NCBI GenBank assembly: GCA_964629965.1
Contig: CAZVRZ010000056.1
Coordinates: 1-33,336, forward strand
Reading direction: 5' to 3'
DNA from: CAZVRZ01 sp964629965
Lineage (GTDB): Bacteria > Chloroflexota > Anaerolineae > Anaerolineales > UBA4823
DNA length: 33,336 nucleotides
Notes under the pieces: model-generated
The model's database searches: none
The model's input: the letters and a program-made list of their open reading frames with translations, nothing else
What the model was told of the DNA's origin: nothing
Shown: piece after piece, positions 14,830 to 23,975 of the stretch
Numbering within the stretch: the stretch's first letter is position 1
How the letters are laid out: the number at the start of each line of letters is the position of its first letter
Made by a program: the position numbers and the translations under genes

Positions 14830-17781
14830 ATGGAGAATGCGACATCAACTAAATTGAACATTTATCGTTTTATTGTCCGCCCGCGTTGCGCCGGCGACCC
14901 GCGCTCTGCCGGACTGCTGGCAGATGCTCATGCCCTGGGCCTGGCTAAGGGCATGACAATTGTGGAGAAGCTGGCCTGCCAGGACCTCTACTTCATTGAA
15001 GGCCAGGTCAGCGAGTCGAATCTTCAAAGGATTGCGCTCGAACTCCTCAGCGACCCCATCACGCAAACAGCCGAATGGGGTCGTTTGATTTTTCGCCAGG
15101 CTGAGAGCAAAACATGCAGCCACACCCTCGAAGTGGCTCTGCGGCCTGGGGTGACCGATCCGGTCGCAGAACAGATCGTGCGTGCTTCGGGCGTGTTGGG
15201 GATCGAAGGCGTGCAACGCGTCTGCACCGGACAGCGTTACCAGGTGGGCGGCAAAGGGATCACGGAGGAAACGTTGCACCTGCTGGCGCGGCGCCTGCTG
15301 GCCAACCCGGTCATTCAACGCTACGCTATAGGGGAGATCGAGCCTGTTTTTCCTCAGCCGGCCGCAGCTTCTAGCGCGGTTGAAGTTTTTCCAGTGCGCG
15401 AGCTGGATGATGATGGATTGCTGGCGCTTTCACAGGAGCGCCGCGCAGCACTCGACCTGGTTGAAATGCATGCGGTCCAGGACTATTTTCGGCGGGAAGG
15501 GCGCGAAGTGACCGATATCGAATTTGAAATGATCGCTCAAACCTGGAGTGAGCACTGCGTCCATAAAACATTCCGGGCGTTGGTCGATGTGCACTCGGCG
15601 ATCCTGGGCCCAAGCTTGTTCATTCCCGGGTTGCAGACTAATCCCGGCATCCAAAAGCCGGCTGAGCAGATCAATGGCCTATTGAAAACCTATATCCGGG
15701 CAGCTACCGAAAAGATTTCTGCTCCCTGGGTGCTCTCTGCCTTTGTGGACAACGCCGGGATCATTGAATTCGATGATGAATTTGAAGTATCCTTTAAGGT
15801 AGAGACGCATAACCACCCCTCCGCCATCGAACCTTTTGGTGGCGCTAACACAGGCGTGGGGGGAGTGATCCGGGATGTGATGGGGGTTTCTGCCAAGCCG
15901 ATCGCGGCAACGGATGTGTTGTGCTTTGGTCCCCAAGATCTGAGCCTGGAAGCGCTTCCCGATGGCGTGCTGCACCCTCGCCGCATCCAGTCGAGGGTGG
16001 TAGCAGGCGTGCAGGACTACGGCAACAAAATCGGTATTCCCACGGTGAACGGCGCCATCTTGTATGATCCCGGCTACACGGCCAACCCGCTGGTATTCTG
16101 CGGCTGCGTGGGAATTGCACCGCGCAATAGTCACCCACGTCAGCCGCTGGCCGGCGATCGGGTGATCGTGCTAGGCGGGCGCACTGGTCGAGATGGACTG
16201 CGCGGGGCGACTTTCTCGTCGCAAACAATGGATGCCCAAACGGGCGAAGTCGCCGGCGCTTCGGTTCAGATCGGTGCTCCTATTATTGAAAAGGGGGGCA
16301 TCGAAGTGATCTTGCGGGCACGCGACACTGGTTTGTACCATGCCGTGACAGATTGCGGCGCGGGCGGCCTGTCTTCGGCGGTTGGTGAAATGTCCAGCCT
16401 GATAGGAGCCACGATTGAGTTGAAGGATGTGCGTCTTAAGTACCCTGGCCTAGCTCCTTGGGAGATCTGGCTTTCGGAAGCGCAGGAACGCATGGTGGTA
16501 GCAGTTTCCCCCGCCGATTTGCCCGCGCTGCAGACTCTATGCGATACTTATGATGTCGAACTTACCGACATCGGCGAGTTTACCAATACCCGGCGCTTGA
16601 TCGTGCATTATGATGGGCAGGTGGTGCTAAACCTGGAAAATGAGTTCTTACATGAGGGTATTCCTCAGCGCAAGTTGACCGCGGTGACCGGTACAGGCGT
16701 AGAAATGCTCAACCCGTACGATCCAACTAGAACGCAAGATCCCAACACCACCCTGATTGGGTGGCTTTCTAAACCCAACGTGGCCTCAAAAGAAGCCGTG
16801 ATCCGCATTTACGATCACGAGGTGCAGGGAGGCACAGTGGTCAAACCGCTGACCGGCGCTCAAAACGATGGGCCGGCGGATGCCTGTGTGCTTAAACCGA
16901 TCGGGGCAAAGGGAAAAACGGGTATCGTACTGTCCAATGGCATCAATCCCGAGTACGGCAAACTAAATGCATATAACATGGCTGTTAGCGTGATCGATGA
17001 GGCCATTCGCAATGCGGTAGCTGTTGGCTGCAATCCAGATCGAATAGCGCTTTTGGACAACTTCTGTTGGGGCGACCCGCTGCGTCCTGAGAACATGGGC
17101 AGCCTGGTCGAAGCGGCGCGCGGCTGCTATGACGCCGCACTATACTACCAGGCGCCGTTCATTTCGGGCAAGGACTCGCTCAACAACGAATACCTGGGTA
17201 CGGACGGCCTACGCCATGCCATTCCTCCTACTCTGCTTATCTCGGCAATTGGGCTGATCGAAGATGTCTCGAAATCTGTTACGATGGATTTGAAAGAACC
17301 GGGTAACAGCCTATACTTGCTTGGCCGGTCAGAAATAACCGGCAGCGCTCCTGGGTTACCAGAATTTGCCCCAACGCTTTACCGGGCGCTTCACCAGGCT
17401 ATGAAAAATGGCCTGGTAAGAGCCTGCCATGACCTGTGCGAGGGTGGATTGGGAACGGCAATTGCCGAGATGTGCATCGGCGGGCGATTGGGTGCTTCAC
17501 TGGACGTACAAACCTCGTATGACTCGTTCTCGGCCCTATTCGGCGAGACGAACGGCTGCCTGCTGGCTGAAGTTTGCCCGCAGAATTGCGTGGCCTTTGA
17601 AGAAATCCTTGGCAAGTCAGGATCGCCGTTCCACATGATTGGCGTTGTCAATGATACCAGCCGACTAGAGATCGCTTTTTCGGGCACACAGTATATATCA
17701 TTGCCGGTTCCAGCCCTGGTTGATGCCTGGAAGGGAAACACCCACCATTCACCCGTTGAAGAAACTGGAAGAAAATTATGA
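14830..17781 (+). CDS. purL: FGAM synthase PurL with two fused N-terminal PurS-like modules
   Basis: A 983-residue protein that makes formylglycinamidine ribonucleotide from FGAR, ATP and ammonia supplied by PurQ. Stand-alone PurL is about 740 residues. The extra ~190 N-terminal residues hold two PurS-like units: about 8-85 (ending LLSDPITQTAEW) and about 95-178 (LEVALRPGVTDP...LLANPVIQRYAIGEIE). No separate purS gene is present. The catalytic core follows with DLVEMHAVQDYF, TWSEHCVHKTF, ETHNHPSAIEPFGGANTGVGG and DCGAGGLSSAVGEM. PurS normally bridges PurL and PurQ, and the N-terminal domain of large PurL resembles a PurS dimer, so this is an intermediate architecture. The ATGA overlap with purQ couples the subunits. 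GAGGA precedes the ATG. Confidence 0.93.
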   Translation: MENATSTKLNIYRFIVRPRCAGDPRSAGLLADAHALGLAKGMTIVEKLACQDLYFIEGQVSESNLQRIALELLSDPITQTAEWGRLIFRQAESKTCSHTLEVALRPGVTDPVAEQIVRASGVLGIEGVQRVCTGQRYQVGGKGITEETLHLLARRLLANPVIQRYAIGEIEPVFPQPAAASSAVEVFPVRELDDDGLLALSQERRAALDLVEMHAVQDYFRREGREVTDIEFEMIAQTWSEHCVHKTFRALVDVHSAILGPSLFIPGLQTNPGIQKPAEQINGLLKTYIRAATEKISAPWVLSAFVDNAGIIEFDDEFEVSFKVETHNHPSAIEPFGGANTGVGGVIRDVMGVSAKPIAATDVLCFGPQDLSLEALPDGVLHPRRIQSRVVAGVQDYGNKIGIPTVNGAILYDPGYTANPLVFCGCVGIAPRNSHPRQPLAGDRVIVLGGRTGRDGLRGATFSSQTMDAQTGEVAGASVQIGAPIIEKGGIEVILRARDTGLYHAVTDCGAGGLSSAVGEMSSLIGATIELKDVRLKYPGLAPWEIWLSEAQERMVVAVSPADLPALQTLCDTYDVELTDIGEFTNTRRLIVHYDGQVVLNLENEFLHEGIPQRKLTAVTGTGVEMLNPYDPTRTQDPNTTLIGWLSKPNVASKEAVIRIYDHEVQGGTVVKPLTGAQNDGPADACVLKPIGAKGKTGIVLSNGINPEYGKLNAYNMAVSVIDEAIRNAVAVGCNPDRIALLDNFCWGDPLRPENMGSLVEAARGCYDAALYYQAPFISGKDSLNNEYLGTDGLRHAIPPTLLISAIGLIEDVSKSVTMDLKEPGNSLYLLGRSEITGSAPGLPEFAPTLYRALHQAMKNGLVRACHDLCEGGLGTAIAEMCIGGRLGASLDVQTSYDSFSALFGETNGCLLAEVCPQNCVAFEEILGKSGSPFHMIGVVNDTSRLEIAFSGTQYISLPVPALVDAWKGNTHHSPVEETGRKL

Positions 17782-18584
17782 AACCACGCGCGTTGATCTT
17801 ATACGCTACCGGCACGAACCGCGACCTGGATGTGGCGGAAGCTCTCCAATTGGCAGGGGCGCAGGCCGAGATCGTCCACTTGAATCAACTTCGGAATAAC
17901 GAGCGCCGTTGGGCCGACTATCAGATGATGGTGTTGCCAGGCGGCTTTTCCTACGCAGATGCTCTGGGAGCTGGACGTTTATTCGCCCTGGATCTGATCG
18001 CCTATTTTGCGGATGAAGTGCGCCTCTTTGTAGACAGCGGTAAACCGGTCATTGGGATTTGCAACGGCTTCCAGGCGCTGGTCAAGGCCGGTATCTTGCC
18101 GGGGATAGCATCCGCATCTGAAGCGCAGCAAGCTACCCTAACCTTCAATGCCAGCGGGCATTTCGAGTGCCGTTGGGTGACGCTGGTGCCGCGTTCCGAA
18201 CAGTGCTTATGGACGTGTGGTATGACAGAACTCATCTACTGCCCGGTGGCTCACGGCGAGGGAAATTTTCAGTTGGCAGATCCGGCTATGTTAGAAATCC
18301 TGCATAAGCAGGGCCAGGTGGCTTTGGTTTATGCTCAGGCAGGCGGTACGGATCGCCACGGTAGTACTACAAGCCACGGTGCAGGCGCCTATCCTGAAAA
18401 CCCGAATGGCTCCATGGGAGATATTGCCGGGATCTGCAACCCGCGGGGCAATGTATTAGGATTGATGCCGCACCCGGAGAATCACATCTATCCGTACCAA
18501 CACCCGCACTTTACGCGCGGCGAGTGCTGGGGAACGGGGTTAAGACTCTTTGAAAACGGCGTGAAATTTGCCGCCCAGGCATAA
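17778..18584 (+). CDS. purQ: FGAM synthase glutaminase subunit PurQ
   Basis: A 268-residue class I glutamine amidotransferase that releases ammonia from glutamine for PurL. VLPGGFSYADALGAGRLFA is the PurQ-specific oxyanion region. The catalytic triad is visible: Cys95 in GICNGFQALVKAG, and His232 and Glu234 in LMPHPENH. It is longer than the ~225-residue Bacillus form and resembles the longer archaeal/clostridial-type PurQ. The start codon overlaps the purL stop (ATGA). purC follows after 29 bp with its own ribosome binding site. Confidence 0.95.
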   Translation: MKPRALILYATGTNRDLDVAEALQLAGAQAEIVHLNQLRNNERRWADYQMMVLPGGFSYADALGAGRLFALDLIAYFADEVRLFVDSGKPVIGICNGFQALVKAGILPGIASASEAQQATLTFNASGHFECRWVTLVPRSEQCLWTCGMTELIYCPVAHGEGNFQLADPAMLEILHKQGQVALVYAQAGGTDRHGSTTSHGAGAYPENPNGSMGDIAGICNPRGNVLGLMPHPENHIYPYQHPHFTRGECWGTGLRLFENGVKFAAQA

Positions 18585-18613
18585 TCGATATACCCAGTAC
18601 AGGAGCGTAAAAG

Positions 18614-19636
18614 ATGCATAATCAAGCGGTGCACTCTTCAAGTCAAACTTGTTCTCCAGGTCAGCTGGCCGAAATCCTACCACTTGCTTTCGGTGGCTCG
18701 AACCTGCCGCTGCCGGGACGACAGGTGGGCAAGGTGCGAGATTGGTATAACTGCAAGACCGATAACCTGGGCAATAAGACTAGGCTGCTGGTCACGACAG
18801 ATCGCCTTTCGGCATTCGACCGTAACTTGGCGCTGGTGCCATACAAAGGGCAGGTCTTGAACCAACTGGCGAACTGGTGGTTCGACCATACTCAAGACAT
18901 CCTTCCCAACCACTTGCAAGCCACCCCAGACCCCAATGCAGTGGTTGCCGCAGAAGCCGAGCCACTCTCTGTGGAAGTGATCGTACGGGGATACATTACC
19001 GGCGTAACATCCACCGCCCTGTGGTATCGCTATTCCTTGGGTGAACGGCGCATTTATGGCTACGACTTTCCGGAAGGCCTGCGCAAAAACCAACTGCTGC
19101 CCAGACCAATCATCACGCCTACTACCAAGGGTGGCCCAACCGGGCACGATGAACGCCTGACCTGTGCGGAAGTAAGCGAAAAAGGGCTGTTGGATGCAGC
19201 CACCTGGGACCAAGTGCAAGCGGCCGCATTGGCAATTTTTGAGCGCGGCCAGGCCATTGCCCAGAAAGTGGGTCTGATCCTGGTAGATACAAAGTATGAA
19301 TTCGGGCGGGCCGCAGACGGGCGGGTGCTGTTGATCGATGAAGTACACACACCGGATTCGTCGCGCTTCTGGAGAGCAGAAAGCTATGCACAGTGTTTCG
19401 CAGACGGCAAGGAACCAGAGAATTTTGACAAGGAGTTCGTTCGCCTGGCATATGCCCAACTGGGATATCGTGGCGATGGCGAACCGCCGATCATGCCAGC
19501 ATCTTTGTGGGTGGCAGCCAGCCAACGGTATATCTCGATCTACGAAATGTTAACCGGGCAAGTATTCCAACCAGGCAGCTATCCGGTCGAGCCGCGCCTG
19601 GTGGAGAATTTAAGAAAGGCGGGCATCATTCTATGA
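18614..19636 (+). CDS. purC: SAICAR synthetase
   Basis: A 340-residue enzyme that joins CAIR and aspartate to form SAICAR. Family motifs are present: GKVRDWY, LLVTTDRLSAFDRNLALVPYKG, VEVIVRGYITGVTSTALW, LILVDTKYEFG and DEVHTPDSSRFW. It is longer than the ~240-residue E. coli enzyme and resembles the ~300-residue type of yeast and actinobacteria. AGGAG lies before ATG 18614. The stop overlaps the purE start (ATGA), so the two consecutive enzymes are translationally coupled, in the same order as the domains of animal PAICS. Confidence 0.96.
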   Translation: MHNQAVHSSSQTCSPGQLAEILPLAFGGSNLPLPGRQVGKVRDWYNCKTDNLGNKTRLLVTTDRLSAFDRNLALVPYKGQVLNQLANWWFDHTQDILPNHLQATPDPNAVVAAEAEPLSVEVIVRGYITGVTSTALWYRYSLGERRIYGYDFPEGLRKNQLLPRPIITPTTKGGPTGHDERLTCAEVSEKGLLDAATWDQVQAAALAIFERGQAIAQKVGLILVDTKYEFGRAADGRVLLIDEVHTPDSSRFWRAESYAQCFADGKEPENFDKEFVRLAYAQLGYRGDGEPPIMPASLWVAASQRYISIYEMLTGQVFQPGSYPVEPRLVENLRKAGIIL

Positions 19637-20145
19637 GTAATCCCCTTGGTAAGCAATGCTTGGTTGTGATCCTGATGGGTTCAAAAGCCGATGAAGCGCA
19701 CTGCCTCAAAATCGCCACGGCAGCGCGCTCGTTTGGATTGGATGTGGCGCTCAGGGTTGGCTCGGCTCATAAAACTGTCCAACACACCCTGGATATCCTG
19801 CGCGAATACGAAGCCGATCCGCGCCCAAAGGTATACATAACAGTCGCAGGGCGCAGCAATGCCCTCTCTGGCTTTACCGATGGAGTAGTAACAGCTCCGG
19901 TGATCGCCTGCCCGCCGCCCAGCGATAATTTTGGCGGAGTAGACATATTTTCTTCGCTGCGCATGCCATCCGGGATTGCCCCGGCGGTGGTATTGGAACC
20001 GGCCAATGCCGCTTTGCTGGCTGCTAAGATTTTAGGATTGACTGATCTAGCTGTGCGAGAAAAAGTTTCCGCCTATCAAAGACAGATGGCAGATAAAATA
20101 CGAACTGACGATGCAGTCGTTAAAATTGATGGCCAGGAGAAGTGA
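19633..20145 (+). CDS. purE: Class II (animal-type) AIR carboxylase PurE
   Basis: A 170-residue enzyme that carboxylates AIR to CAIR. LMGSKADEAHC and RVGSAHKTVQHTLDIL identify the PurE fold. In place of the class I signature (AGGAAHLPG) it has VAGRSNALSGFTDG, then VIACPPPSDNFGG and DIFSSLRMPSGIAPAVVLEP. These match from memory the carboxylase domain of animal PAICS (AGRSNGLGPV, CPP, SSLRLPSG). Class II enzymes use CO2 directly and need no PurK; no purK is seen in this otherwise complete operon, which agrees. ATG 19633 overlaps the purC stop. An upstream frame extension lies within purC and is not used. Confidence 0.9.
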   Translation: MSNPLGKQCLVVILMGSKADEAHCLKIATAARSFGLDVALRVGSAHKTVQHTLDILREYEADPRPKVYITVAGRSNALSGFTDGVVTAPVIACPPPSDNFGGVDIFSSLRMPSGIAPAVVLEPANAALLAAKILGLTDLAVREKVSAYQRQMADKIRTDDAVVKIDGQEK

Positions 20146-21557
20146 TGGTTTCGTTAGATAGACCTCGGGAAGAATGCGGTGTGATCGGTGTGTTTGCACC
20201 ACATGAAGATGTGGGGCGCATGATATTCTTTGGGTTATTTGCTCTGCAGCACCGCGGCCAGGAAGCCGCGGGGATTGCTGTAGCAGATGGGCGAGCCATT
20301 CGCATCCACAAAGATGTGGGGCTGGTATCGCAAGTATTCACACCACAGAACCTGGCGCCGCTGCAAGGGAATTATGCTATCGGGCACACGCGCTATTCAA
20401 CCACGGGGGCGCCATCGGAGCGCAATGCCCAGCCCTTCTTGATCGAGACCCAACATGGGCCGGTGGCCTTGGCGCACAATGGCAACCTGGTTAACGCGGC
20501 TGAGTTACGCCAGGAACTGTTGCACAGGGGCGTGGGATTGTTCTCTTCTTCCGATTCGGAAATCTTGACGATGATGTTGGCAGGAGCACAAGGCAATACC
20601 TGGGATGAGCGCATTCAGTGGGCTATGCCTAAGTGGAAAGGTGCTTATTCGCTGGTTATTCTGACGCGCGATGGCGTATATGCGGCGCGTGATCCTTGGG
20701 GCTTTCGCCCGTTGAGCATAGGCATGCTCCCCAGTGGCGGGCATGTGGTGGCATCCGAGTCGGGCGCGCTGGAAACGCTGGGCTGTTTGGCGATCCGCGA
20801 GGTGAGGCCGGGCGAGGTGGTCACACTGACCAACGCGGCCTTGTGGGTGCGCCAGGCCATGCCTCCGGCAAAGCGGCAAGCGCGCTGCATCTTTGAGCAC
20901 ATCTATTTCTCCCGTCCAGACAGCCAATGGGACGGCCTGTGTGTGCACCAGGTACGCCGGCGCCTGGGCGAGGAACTGGCGCGCGAAATGCCCATCGATG
21001 CCGATGTGGTGATCCCGGTGCCCGATTCGTCGATTCCGGCTGCGATTGGTTACAGCCGCGTTTCTGGCATTCCTTATAACGATGGGTTCATGAAGAACCG
21101 CTATATTGGCCGCACTTTTATCGAACCGACCGACTCACTGCGCAAGCAGGGCGTAGCGTTAAAATTCAATGTCTTGGCAGAGAACATCCGCAACCAGCGC
21201 GTGGTGGTGCTAGATGACAGCATCGTGCGCGGCAATACCTCAGGACCGCTGGTGCACTTACTGCGCGAAGCAGGGGCGCGTGAGATCCACATGCGCATCA
21301 CTTGCCCACCGATTCGCCATCCCTGCTTCATGGGGGTGGATATGGGCTCGTACGATGAGCTGATCGCTCACAACATGCAGGTAGATGAAATTTGCCGTCA
21401 CATCGGCAGCGACTCCCTGTATTATCTCTCCTACCAGGGGATGATGCGGGCAGTGGAGCGCGACAGCGGTTACTGCGATGCCTGTTTCACCGGCGATTAT
21501 CCCATCAATGTAGAGCTGGCGCAAACCAAGACAGGTTTCGATAAAGCAATCGGATAA
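20145..21557 (+). CDS. purF: Amidophosphoribosyltransferase with propeptide and 4Fe-4S cysteines
   Basis: A 470-residue enzyme catalysing the first step, from PRPP and glutamine to phosphoribosylamine. The N-terminal nucleophile is Cys11 (after the propeptide MVSLDRPREE), so self-processing is expected. The PRPP motif VVVLDDSIVRGNTSGPLV is intact. Cys248 (CIFEHIYFSRPDS), Cys394 (HPCFMGVD), Cys444 and Cys447 (YCDACFTGDYP) match the four ligands of the oxygen-sensitive 4Fe-4S cluster in the Bacillus-type enzyme, fitting an anaerobe or facultative organism. The ATG at 20145 overlaps the purE stop (TGATG) and has GGAGA before it; a GTG at 20142 is a less likely alternative. Confidence 0.96.
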   Translation: MVSLDRPREECGVIGVFAPHEDVGRMIFFGLFALQHRGQEAAGIAVADGRAIRIHKDVGLVSQVFTPQNLAPLQGNYAIGHTRYSTTGAPSERNAQPFLIETQHGPVALAHNGNLVNAAELRQELLHRGVGLFSSSDSEILTMMLAGAQGNTWDERIQWAMPKWKGAYSLVILTRDGVYAARDPWGFRPLSIGMLPSGGHVVASESGALETLGCLAIREVRPGEVVTLTNAALWVRQAMPPAKRQARCIFEHIYFSRPDSQWDGLCVHQVRRRLGEELAREMPIDADVVIPVPDSSIPAAIGYSRVSGIPYNDGFMKNRYIGRTFIEPTDSLRKQGVALKFNVLAENIRNQRVVVLDDSIVRGNTSGPLVHLLREAGAREIHMRITCPPIRHPCFMGVDMGSYDELIAHNMQVDEICRHIGSDSLYYLSYQGMMRAVERDSGYCDACFTGDYPINVELAQTKTGFDKAIG

Positions 21558-21599
21558 AAATTGGCGGCACAGACCACCGTTGTAGAAAGGCGATAAAGC

Positions 21600-23975
21600 A
21601 TGAATGTATTGATCGTAGGCTCCGGCGGAAGAGAACATGCATTAGGGTGGAAAGCGGTTCAATCGCCGCGATTAGAGAAACTCTTCTTTGCGCCAGGGAA
21701 CGCCGGCACGGCAAAGTTAGGCCAAAATGTACCCATCTTTGCTGAAGACATCCATAAGATTAAGGAGTTCGCCTACAATAGCGATATCGACCTGGTGCTG
21801 GTTGGGCCCGAAGTCCCCCTTTCACTGGGCCTGGTGGATATGTTGGAACAAGACAAAGGTAAGAATAAAATTGGCAAACGTCTGCGAGTATTTGGGCCAA
21901 GCCAAGCAGCGGCGCAGTTAGAATCTTCCAAAGCATTTGCCAAAGATTTTATGAATCGTCACCACATTCCCACCGGTCGGTCTGCCACCTTCGAAAGCCT
22001 GGAGCCAGCCCTGGCCTATCTGCGCCGGGCCAGCCTCCCGCCGGCAGAATTTCCACCAGTGATCAAGGCATCTGGCCTGGCAGCGGGAAAAGGCGTCATA
22101 ATTCCCGCTACCGTCGCTGAAGCCGAAGCAGCCTTACGAGCCATGCTGGTCGATCAAGAGTTTGGCGAGGCTGGCAGGCAGGTGATCTTGGAAGAACGCC
22201 TGATGGGAACAGAAGTGTCGCTGCTGGCATTTACGGACGGCAAGGTGGTCAGGCCAATGCCGCCCGCACAAGATCACAAACGTCTGCTAGATAACGACCA
22301 GGGCCCTAACACAGGAGGAATGGGCGCCTACGCACCCGCGCCGGTATGCCCGCCCATCCTGGTGGATGAAATCGTGCGAACAGTCTTGCAACCTACAATC
22401 GATGGATTGCGCAGCGAAGGGATTCCTTTCATCGGTGTGTTATATGCCGGGCTGATGTTGACTGCGCAAGGGGTGCGTGTGCTCGAGTTCAATTGCCGCT
22501 TTGGCGATCCAGAGACGCAGCCCCTGATGATGCTGCTGGAATCCGATCTACTCGATATTGCCGAGGCTTGCGTGGATGGACGGCTGGCTGAAGTAGATGT
22601 TCGCTGGAAGCAAGGAGCGGCTGCCTGCGTGGTGATAGCCTCTGAAAACTATCCGGGCAAAATACTCTCCGGGCGGGTTATCAGCGGTCTAGAAGAACAG
22701 CCTGATCCGTTAGAGATTGGAACGCGCCCGGTGATCTTCCATGCTGGGACGCGTTTTGAGGCAGAGCAGGTGGTCACAGCCGGCGGGCGAGTTCTGGGCG
22801 TCACCGGCTGGGGCGAGGACCTGAAGACGGCGCTGGCGCAGTCCTACCAGGCTGCCGGGCAGGTGCATTTCGATGGGATGCAGTATCGCAAAGACATCGG
22901 TTGGCAGGCGCTGGCAGAGCAGCCAAAAGCCGGCCCTGGCACATATGCTGCCTCCGGTGTGAATATCGACGCAGGGAACCGGGCTGTCAGCCTGATGAGC
23001 CAGGCTGTGCGCTCCACCTACGGGCCCGAGGTGCTGTTGGGGATCGGAGCCTTTGGTGGGTTGTATGATGCCGCGGGACTCAAAGCCATGGCGAACCCGG
23101 TGCTGGTAGGCTCGACGGATGGCGTGGGCACCAAGGTTAAACTGGCCGCCCAGGCCGGGTGTTATGGCAGCATTGGTCAGGATATCGTCAACCATTGCAT
23201 CAACGACATCCTGGTGCAAGGCGCGCACCCGTTATTCTTCCTCGATTATTTTGCAACCTCCCGCCTTTCTCCCGAAGTTGTCGCTGAGATCGTGACGGGC
23301 ATCTCCTTGGCGTGCCGGGAGGCCGGCTGTGCATTACTGGGTGGCGAGACGGCGGAAATGCCCGGCGTGTATGTAGCCGGCGAGTTCGATGTCGCTGGAA
23401 CGATCGTAGGGGTGGTCGAACGTGCAGAAATCCTGCCGCACCTGGATGCCAAAGGCACCTCAACCCTGGCAGCAGGGGATGTGCTAGTGGGTCTGCGCTC
23501 GTCTGGCCCTCACACAAATGGATATTCACTGATCCGAAAAATCTTTGAGGATGTTCCTCTGGAAAACACTTTTCCAGAGTTGGGCGCTACGTTGGGCGAG
23601 ATGTTGTTGGCGCCACACCGCTCATACCTGGGTTTGCTGAAGCCGCTGCTCGCTAGAAAAGAGTTGGGCATCAAGGCACTGGCACACTTGACCGGCGGCG
23701 GTTTCATTGAGAATATTCCCCGCGTCTTGCCTCTAGGACTGGGTGCGAACATCCACCTGGGAAGTTGGCCCATACCGCCGCTCTTCAGGCTTATTCAACA
23801 ACGCGGCCAAATTGCCACGGATGAAATGTACCGGGTTTTCAACATGGGTGTTGGTATGGTTGTAATAGCAGCAGCAGAAAGCGTCCAGGCTTTACTGCAG
23901 GCCTTGCCTGAACAGGCCTGGATCATTGGAGAGCTGGCGCCGGGAGAAAGAAAGGTAACTTTGCTGCATGAATAG
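21600..23975 (+). CDS. purD-purM: Bifunctional GAR synthetase / AIR synthetase (PurD-PurM fusion)
   Basis: A 791-residue fusion. Residues 1 to ~430 are PurD (phosphoribosylamine + glycine + ATP to GAR): NVLIVGSGGREHAL, DLVLVGPEVPL, the ATP-grasp elements KASGLAAGKGVI and NTGGMGAYAP, and LEFNCRFGDPE. From ~448 to the end is PurM (FGAM to AIR): YAASGVNIDAGN, VGSTDGVGTKVKL, LLGGETAEMPGVY, LRSSGPHTNGYSL and HLTGGGFIENIPR. The linker is only about 20 residues and the frame is continuous, so it is a real fusion. PurD-PurM occurs in yeast Ade5,7 and as the first two parts of animal GART. purN follows with an 8-bp overlap. The ATG is preceded by AAAGG. Confidence 0.95.
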   Translation: MNVLIVGSGGREHALGWKAVQSPRLEKLFFAPGNAGTAKLGQNVPIFAEDIHKIKEFAYNSDIDLVLVGPEVPLSLGLVDMLEQDKGKNKIGKRLRVFGPSQAAAQLESSKAFAKDFMNRHHIPTGRSATFESLEPALAYLRRASLPPAEFPPVIKASGLAAGKGVIIPATVAEAEAALRAMLVDQEFGEAGRQVILEERLMGTEVSLLAFTDGKVVRPMPPAQDHKRLLDNDQGPNTGGMGAYAPAPVCPPILVDEIVRTVLQPTIDGLRSEGIPFIGVLYAGLMLTAQGVRVLEFNCRFGDPETQPLMMLLESDLLDIAEACVDGRLAEVDVRWKQGAAACVVIASENYPGKILSGRVISGLEEQPDPLEIGTRPVIFHAGTRFEAEQVVTAGGRVLGVTGWGEDLKTALAQSYQAAGQVHFDGMQYRKDIGWQALAEQPKAGPGTYAASGVNIDAGNRAVSLMSQAVRSTYGPEVLLGIGAFGGLYDAAGLKAMANPVLVGSTDGVGTKVKLAAQAGCYGSIGQDIVNHCINDILVQGAHPLFFLDYFATSRLSPEVVAEIVTGISLACREAGCALLGGETAEMPGVYVAGEFDVAGTIVGVVERAEILPHLDAKGTSTLAAGDVLVGLRSSGPHTNGYSLIRKIFEDVPLENTFPELGATLGEMLLAPHRSYLGLLKPLLARKELGIKALAHLTGGGFIENIPRVLPLGLGANIHLGSWPIPPLFRLIQQRGQIATDEMYRVFNMGVGMVVIAAAESVQALLQALPEQAWIIGELAPGERKVTLLHE

